Assembly (NCBI GenBank): GCA_030549335.1
Contig: CM060193.1
Coordinates: forward strand, 43,323,391 to 43,387,390
Source: Pontederia crassipes
Lineage: Eukaryota > Streptophyta > Magnoliopsida > Commelinales > Pontederiaceae
Length of the DNA stretch: 64,000 nucleotides
Direction of reading: 5' to 3'
A program made the translations under genes and the position numbers. Numbering within the stretch: position 1 is the first letter of the stretch; the number at the start of each line of letters is the position of its first letter. The notes beneath the pieces are model-generated. The model worked only from the letters and a program-made list of their open reading frames with translations. It was not told the DNA's origin and ran no database searches. This document shows positions 55,330-64,000 of this stretch, piece after piece.

Positions 55330-56480
55330 ACAACAAAAATTGTATTTGGTGATGCAAATTTTATTATTTACAAATTAAATAAATCCATTGGCTTATAGCA
55401 GAAATCTCAAAAGTGGCATTAGAAATTTCATAAAATTATCATTTCATTTGATTTTAAGATGAACTTAGCAGATAATTGTATATATTATAACTTTTGTGGG
55501 AGTAAGCATATTTTCTTAATTTTACAAGTCGATAACATATTACTTGTCACAAATTATGCAAGATTATTGCAAGAAACCAGAAGATTTTTTTGTAAGGAAT
55601 TTTGAGATGAAAGATCTTAGTGATGCATGTTAGAAATACAAATGTATTGAGACCGTGCTCGAAATTATTCCAAAATCATATATAAAAAAACTCTTAAAGA
55701 GATATTGTATGCAAGATTGCAAATCAGGAAGTATCTCTATATTTAAAGGAGACAAATTTAGTCTCGATCAGTTTCCTAAGAATGATTTTGAAAAATTGAA
55801 AATGCAAAAGATTTCTTACTCGTTAATAGTAGGAAGTAAAGTTTATGTATGCTCAAATTTGTACGTGTCTGAATATTGCGTATTTTATTGGGGTATTAGG
55901 CATATATTTAAGCAATTTAGGAATGGACCATTGGAAAGCATTTAAAAGGTTCTACGGTATTTATAAAGGACAAGATACTATATGTTGACATATCAAAAAA
56001 TAGATCAACTCGAGATCATTTGAAATTCAGACTTCGATTTTACTAGATAGCAAGAAATCTAGGGCTACATTTACTTGCTTTCCAGAGGTACTATATCATG
56101 GAAAAGTGTTAAAACAAAACACTATTGCATGTTATGAGACATCTAACCATACAATTTGGCTGTCAAATTCTGTCACCATTGCGCATAATAGATGATATTA
56201 AAAGATCATTAAAATTATTTCGAGGCAATAAGTCATTTTGCTAATAACAATAAGAGTTCTACAAAATTTATGTTGGTATCAAGTTTCTTATTGTTAAAGA
56301 AAGAGTGAAGAAAAATTGATCATATTGAGACAAGTTCCATGATTGTGCATCAATTAAGAAATTTACACCCAAGGTGTTTCTCGAGCACACCGATAGTATG
56401 GATATCATTTTAATTCAGGATATTTAGTTTCAGTGAAAGTTTGTAATTATAAATGCTCATGTTATAAACATTTTACTTTT
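55330..56480 (+). mobile_element. Ty1-copia RT/RNase H relic (plus strand)
   Basis: Degenerate plus-strand frames match the end of copia pol. LLVTNYARLLQETRRFF is at about 55533-55585. SYIKKLLKRYCMQDCKSGSI then GDKFSLDQFPKNDFEKLKMQ lie in the frame 55655-55945. LKVLRYL-like wording near 55950 and FLEHTDSMGI-like wording near 56375-56405 follow. Stops are frequent. It runs to a polypurine tract and LTR start at 56800. Confidence 0.75.
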
Positions 56481-56799
56481 AACAAATATACAATTTAGTT
56501 TTTTCTTTTATTCACTCTTTTATTTAAGTTTGGTATTAAGTTTTAAGTGGACAGTTGGAAGTAGATATGTGTGATCCCATTGCATGTAATTTTCATGTAA
56601 CACATCTATATCATGATCTTATAATTGATTATATTGATATATGTGATTATTGTTGAGTTTCGTAATTATGGTTGGAAAAATACTACCTTGATCCTATATT
56701 AATATACATGAGATTGTTTTTAGCATTATAATTTTAACAATAAAGCTGAGCTCACGTTGATATTTATAGTGTATAATTATAAGATTTTATGTATAACAT

Positions 56800-57130
56800 A
56801 AGTGAGAGATTGTTAGATCATATCCAATATTTGATTTAATATAAAAATAAATTATGTAATTATTAATTGACAAAATAAATTAAGGACCAAATAAAAGTGG
56901 TCAATATATATTTATTGGGCATAATGATTATTCTATTATCAATATAAAATCTAATGCGTAAATACTAAAGGGTGCATTGAAATTTCTATGACGGATAGAA
57001 ATTTAAATTACATGAATGATGTCCAAAATGCACCTCTTGAAGAATTATTGAAAAGTTATATTTTTCTTTTACTTTCTCATCTTGAAAGAGAAGAAAAAGT
57101 TTTTAATGTAAGTCATGTCAAGTCGTTCTT
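56800..57130 (+). mobile_element. Ty1-copia 3' LTR fragment with polypurine tract
   Basis: AAGTGAGAGAT|TGTTAGATCATATCC at 56800-56825 is the usual copia PPT followed by an LTR start. Downstream, GGGTGCATTGAAATTTCTAT and AAAATGCACCTCTTGAAG are typical LTR leader-like sequence. The far LTR end and any 5' LTR were not found. Confidence 0.6.
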
Positions 57131-57310
57131 TGTCAATTATTAGCGATGAATAATTGTAAAGTAATGTATTTAAGTATTTAAGTTTTTTTAATAGTTTTAA
57201 CATATTCGATTAAGTTTTGTAATTTTGATTTTAATCGCTACTTTAGTTATTTAGAAGTTTAAGATTGTCACTAGTAAAATATATTATTTTAGAATTTCAA
57301 AAGTGAGTTA

Positions 57311-59490
<2,180 letters not shown>

Positions 59491-59559
59491 ATGCTTGGTG
59501 GTCTCATCCACCTTGCACCGTGCAGTGCTTAATATATGTATTAACATCGAAGGAAAAAA

Positions 59560-60250
59560 AAAATGCATTTACCATCTTCTGTTTCTCTCATCCCTCCCCC
59601 TTCTCCCCCTTCCTTCCCACTTCCTGCGACCTCTTCCCCCTCCCACCCCCCAACATAGCGAGCGATGTTGGTGTGTGTTTGCGAAGCTGCCCCTGATGCA
59701 GAACGTTCATTACCAGCAGCAGCAGCAGCAGCACGTACCAAGCACGGGCGTTGCAGGTAACCTCTGTCGCCCAGGTAAAGATCTCTAATTACACGTACAT
59801 ACATACATATCTTTGATGGTGATGTGCGACATATAAATCATTGTATAAGGCGATCGATCTCTCCCTGCTTGTTAAATCTACCATGCAAGTTGTTGTGTGT
59901 TTTTCCCCCCTATTTTTCTTTCTCTGTTCGAACGACTCGGTTTCTTTTTTTTTCTATTATTATTATTATTATTTTCCTGTCTGCGTTCGAGTAGGGGATG
60001 AGGTGAAAGGGGTGTTTGTGGTGGTGGTGGTGGTGATGAGCGGGAGAGAAGGGAAAGTTTGGAGTTGGTCACCGCAGGACCGACTGACCATTGGAAGTGA
60101 CAGCTCTGATGGCCCTGTTTTTCGCCACGTGCTGTAAAACCTCTTTCTTCTGATTCGATTTGCGCTTATCGTTTTAGACTTTTAGATGGATGCGCGGGCA
60201 CAAGGGTTAATTCTGTGGGCCCCATTTATTCTGTGGGCCCGTGATGCGTC
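59560..60250 (+). promoter_or_regulatory. GC-rich island upstream of MADS gene 2
   Basis: A pyrimidine-rich then GC-rich stretch with CAG repeats (59719-59735) and donor-like GCAG|GTAACC (59757) and CCAG|GTAAAG (59774). A GGTGGTGGTGGTGGTG run lies near 60020, and CCACGTG near 60126. The frames at 59495-59788 and 59841-60137 have no recognised domain. Its position about 2.2 kb before MADS gene 2 parallels the island about 3 kb before MADS gene 1. Confidence 0.35.
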
Positions 60251-60431
60251 GGATCATGACCAAGCGCGCGCAACTTCCATTAGATATACATATCCTTTCA
60301 ATATTTTCTTTTACCCACCATTCTATTTTAATATATCTTTTTTTCTCTTTTGTGTGCCTCTTTTACATTTTAGTTCCACCCAATTTTTTTAAAAAAAATC
60401 ATTCATGTTCTAATTGATTCTTACCCAACTT

Positions 60432-60474
<43 letters not shown>

Positions 60475-61700
60475 TATGATATTGTATTACACATATAATT
60501 TGGAATAAGTAAAATAAATTGGTTCATAATAAAGGAAAAATGGTACAAATGATTTAGTAGAATGTATAAATGTTTTTTAAAACGTAAATTTTCTATTTCT
60601 TTTATTTACATTTTTTCTCTTTCATTTTGAATTTTTAAATATTTTTATATTTTTAATCTAATTATAGATCTCATGAAAATTATAGTTTATATAAATATAA
60701 TTAATTTTATATTTTATAAATATTTCTCATTTATAAAATTATGTGTATTACATTATTAATTCACTGATAAATTAACAGGCATCTTTAGCTTAAATCGAAG
60801 TAAGGTGTACGCCTATATTGTGTCAAAGCAATCTTATTTATAAAGTATAAATATATAATAAATAAAATATTTGAATATGTATTATGTGATAAATTATCAA
60901 TTCAATTGAATAAGTTAATTTCTTTAAGAATAAATTAGGGCTTGTTTTTTATAATATGATTGATTTAATTAAAAGCATAAAAAAGAAATTCAAAATAAAT
61001 TTATAATAGTAATAATAGAATAGGATAAAACAGTAGTAATTGATGTTGTTAGCGATGGTGTGTGATAGACGAGGCCTGTGGTGACCAATGAAGATTTAAT
61101 AAATAAGGAATTAATCAACAAATAAGGTATTATTTTAGCTTTTATAATTCTTTTGGATTTAACTAATAAGAAAATAAAATTTCAAACTTGAACAAATGAA
61201 ATAAAATATGATAATTTGTGAGAGAGATAAGAGAGAAGAAAAATAAAAAAAATCAAACAAAAATAAAAGGTGTGTGGTGTGTGTATGAGAGAGAGAGAGA
61301 ATCGACGGGACAGGTGAGAGGAATATACTAGTTTTAGGATTAGGAAGAAACATCGCAACAACCTCCTTTTGGTTTTTGCCACTATTATGTTTTAGTATTA
61401 TCTTATTTCTCCTTATTCTATTTTTTTTAAAACTTTTTTTGTTAAACGCTTTACATGCTACGTTTTTAGATTGCCATATTTCTTAACCTTTTATTTATTA
61501 TACTAAAAAATAACAAAAATGCTCCTAAACGCGTACAAATTTTAAAATTAATTTGACAGTACGGAAAAAATTAGGAGGATCTAGTAATTTTCTTTAGTTA
61601 ATGGCAATGCTCAAGTCGCTCCAAATTTAATCTATTCGCTAGAGGGATAAAAAGGTAATTATCGTTTTTTTTTTTTGTTTTTTTTTTTTCTTTGTTTCGG
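60251..61700. other. AT-rich upstream region of MADS gene 2
   Basis: No coding pattern. (TA)n occupies 60436-60469. The small minus frames at 61159-61382 arise from a GA-rich stretch. Long T-runs occur near 61663-61690. Confidence 0.45.
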
Positions 61701-61773
61701 TTGAGCCACTATTCGGAAAGTGGACGAGAGCACATCGTTCCACTATTACCAACGTGCGGAAACATTAAATAAA

Positions 61774-61780
61774 TATATAA
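61774..61780 (+). promoter_or_regulatory. TATA box of MADS gene 2
   Basis: TATATAA lies 234 bp before the ATG at 62008, predicting a leader of about 200 nt. Spacing matches MADS gene 1 within a few bases. The leader is rich in CTC/CCT repeats near 61865-61910. Confidence 0.55.
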
Positions 61781-62007
61781 CTCCAATTTTTTAGCGTCCT
61801 CGTCAGCTGTGGGCCGACACGACCACTTCGGTCCCCACATCTCCGAACATGCCACCATTGGCTCGTCCCTCCTCCTTCTCCTCCTTCCCCCTCCTCCTCC
61901 TCCTCCTCCTCTAACGACTGGCAACAAGGGGTTAGCGCCTCCGATCTTGGTCGTCGTCTCCGTCGTTGCCTCCCTTGCCGTTACCGTCGCCGGAAGAGGA
62001 GCCTAAT

Positions 62008-62192
62008 ATGGGTCGCGGTCGGGTGGAGCTGCGGCGAATCGAGGACCGGACCAGCCGACAGGTGCGTTTCTCCAAGCGGCGCAGCGGCCTGTTCAAGAAG
62101 GCGTACGAGCTGGCCGTCCTCTGCGACGCCGAGGTCGCCCTCATCGTCTTCTCCCCTGCCGGCAAGCTCTATGAGTACTCCAGCGCTTCCAG
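62008..62192 (+). CDS. MIKC-type MADS-box gene 2, exon 1 (FLC/OsMADS51-like, partial at window end)
   Basis: 185 bp from ATG to TTCCAG|GTAACC, the same length, start and donor phase as exon 1 of MADS gene 1. It encodes an identical 61-residue MADS domain ([13 protein letters not shown].. to ..KLYEYSSAS), although about 12 bases differ, every one silent. Strong purifying selection on the DNA-binding domain is the direct reading. The I, K and C exons must lie beyond 64000, because intron 1 continues to the window edge; no K-domain exon was seen in the last 1.8 kb. The same nuclear transcription-factor role is inferred. Whether the gene is intact downstream cannot be judged here. Confidence 0.9.
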
Positions 62193-62250
62193 GTAACCCT
62201 CTCCCCCCGATTCACGCCGTCTAAGTCGTCCTCTCTTATCTTATTTCCAC

Positions 62251-62298
<48 letters not shown>

Positions 62299-63250
62299 CC
62301 TTTTTCCTCCACTACCCAATCCACCGTTGATGGTGCAAGCAGGAAACGGTCTCTTGTGTCTAAAACCTAAACCATATGTGAGACAATTCCATGGCCGTCT
62401 CGGGACGGACGGATTGATAGAGAAAATTGACACTCAGTGAAATCGATGTTTCGTCTTTTTCATCTTTTTGATTCCCGACACATCCAAGTCCCATGCTATC
62501 TACAGACACTTCGATAATTTTGTATGCAGCTGTCGGTTCTCAATTTCTGTGAGCACTTTCCAACACCGAACCAACCAAAACGAACTTTATCTTCTTTAAT
62601 TTTTCCGCTTCTTAAAATTCTTCTGGCATAGTTTGTTTCTGATATCTGCCTTCTCGGTCTTTTCTTTCCTTCTTGCTGTTTAGCTGCTTAGCATGTGTTA
62701 TCGCATGAAACTTTGTGAATCAAGCGTCCATTTGGATGAGTTCACTGGATAATTCATGTGATTATCCTTGCGATCTTGCTATGAGATGATCTTTAGGGTA
62801 GGTCCAGAAATTGCAAGAGGCGCGAACAAAACAAGAAAAAAAAAATAAAAAATACTTCCACACAGCTGCCGCACACAGTTTAACAATTTGTTGATTGTAT
62901 GCTGAGAATTTACAAGTCTCACGAAATCACGCCCCCGTATTCTTGGAACTTGTTTCAAGTTTCACTGTTCCCTTCTTTTGATCTTGTCTTTTAATTCGAT
63001 GTTTAGGTGTGTAGTAACGGCTATATGATCTCTCGGAACAGCAAATATGTTTTCCGAACATAATTACTAAACTTTTTGAAGCATTCGGCATCCTTTGTTA
63101 TTGGATCTCCTTCCCATTTGTTATTCTACCAATAATTGCAAAGGACGATTGCAATTTTTAATTTTCTTAATTTGTTTTGTAAGTTATATTATTACCTCCT
63201 TAATCTCACACGGAGAAGACTAATCAACATTATTCTGATAATGCTCTACT
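62193..63250 (+). promoter_or_regulatory. Conserved 5' part of intron 1, MADS gene 2
   Basis: Carries the intron blocks shared in order with 5776-7560 of MADS gene 1: GGCCGTCTCGGGA, CATGAAACT.TGTGAA, CTTGGAACTTGTTTCAAG and AAATATGTTTTCC. The hAT element present in gene 1 is absent. A (TC)n run at 62253-62294 corresponds to a shorter one at about 5839-5860 in gene 1. Confidence 0.55.
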
Positions 63251-63366
63251 TTCAAACTCAAAAGTTTCTTTTGTTTTACTATATCCACAATATAGTGTTA
63301 TTAGACTAAGTAATAAATCAGGTTGCCTTAAGGAGAAAGGTATTCGTTATTGCCTTGAATTTGTAG

Positions 63367-63420
<54 letters not shown>

Positions 63421-64000
63421 GTATATATATATGTTGCAATAATTTGGTATCTTATGGTAAAGTAGAATGTGTATATAATTAAGTGGAGAAGAATAGCTCG
63501 AAGTGAAAAGAATATTTTCCTTTAAGATTCAATATGACTCGGAGAGTATTATTTTCATTTTTTTTTATTTCTTCTAATAGAGAACGGCACAAAGTAATCC
63601 CTTGTGTATGTTCAACTGACTTCCAAGAAATATTCTTCATGACCTATTTAATAAGACTTCTTATCAATTGTGAGAAAGCATAGAGGAATCATACTATTAA
63701 GTTATGGTTGGCGTCTAGAATAGAGGGAGAGGAGCAATGAAGTAGGAGGCACAAATAGGACTTCTAGAAAAAAAAAATGAATAAGAAAGATTGAAAAAGT
63801 ATGGCAATAAAATATGAAACATATAATCTATGTGGTCTTCAAGAAGGATGCAATTAGGGTAATAAATGAGGGTCATTCATTCTAAAAATGTTATTACGTG
63901 GTTAGGTTAATTATGTATTCTTAGGTAGCATGATCATATAAGAATATCGGGTAAGAGATGAAAGATTATCACAAAATAGTCTATGGCACACTTATTCCAC
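63251..64000 (+). other. Intron 1 of MADS gene 2, continuing past the window
   Basis: AT-rich intron DNA with a compound (AT)n(GTAT)n(AT)n microsatellite at about 63370-63432. No exon or transposon ends were recognised. Confidence 0.55.

Noticed and set aside
59495-60137. Two overlapping frames of 97-98 codons near CAG and GGT repeats, possibly a small gene
   Set aside because: Low-complexity composition, no domain, and internal splice-donor-like sites; kept only as a GC-rich island.

Overview
This window is plant nuclear DNA, most likely from a non-grass monocot. The evidence is GC-rich first exons of MIKC-type MADS-box genes inside otherwise AT-rich DNA, Au-type SINEs, L1-like LINEs, an Athila-lineage Ty3 retrotransposon and a FAR1-type MULE. 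The species cannot be named from sequence alone. No bacterial, organellar, rRNA, tRNA or CRISPR features were seen.

The backbone is a pair of same-strand MADS-box paralogues. MADS gene 1 (5591-29331, +) can be followed through seven exons to a 204-residue protein with M, I, K and short C domains. MADS gene 2 begins at 62008; only its promoter, exon 1 and 1.8 kb of intron 1 are inside the window. Their first exons encode the same 61 residues, and the 5' part of intron 1 can still be aligned between them. The MADS domain looks closest to the monocot FLC-like clade (OsMADS51/OsMADS37 type), from family knowledge recalled rather than searched.

Layout. 1-400: Ty1-copia gag relic. 2050-3080: GC-rich promoter-like island. 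5350-5590: core promoter and leader of MADS gene 1. 5776-25571: a 19.8 kb intron 1 holding a non-autonomous hAT element, several LINE copies on both strands, a Tourist-like MITE, Au SINEs, an antisense exon resembling CCR4-NOT subunit 4 and a 60-bp-arm inverted repeat. 25572-29331: exons 2-7, with a LINE relic in intron 2 and a SINE in intron 4. 30216-36815: a 6.6 kb Mutator-like element with long TIRs, an 859-codon FAR1-type transposase ORF and (TA)n on both sides.

36930-55320: nested minus-strand LTR retrotransposons. A large, apparently non-autonomous element is split by a complete Athila-like element (41515-53574, 5-bp duplication ACATG). That element is itself interrupted by a hAT-like element in its RT and by a solo-LTR-like segment in its third ORF. 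55330-57130: Ty1-copia pol and LTR relic. 57311-57443: compound trinucleotide microsatellite. 57444-61700: AT-rich intergenic DNA with a second GC-rich island at 59560-60250. 61770 onward: promoter and first exon of MADS gene 2.

The only host genes supported with confidence are the two MADS genes. The captured CNOT4-like exon looks like a fragment. No clearly novel system was found. The most informative signals are the FLC-like tandem pair with conserved intron-1 DNA, the transposon-expanded intron 1, and several insertions whose target duplications are still readable.
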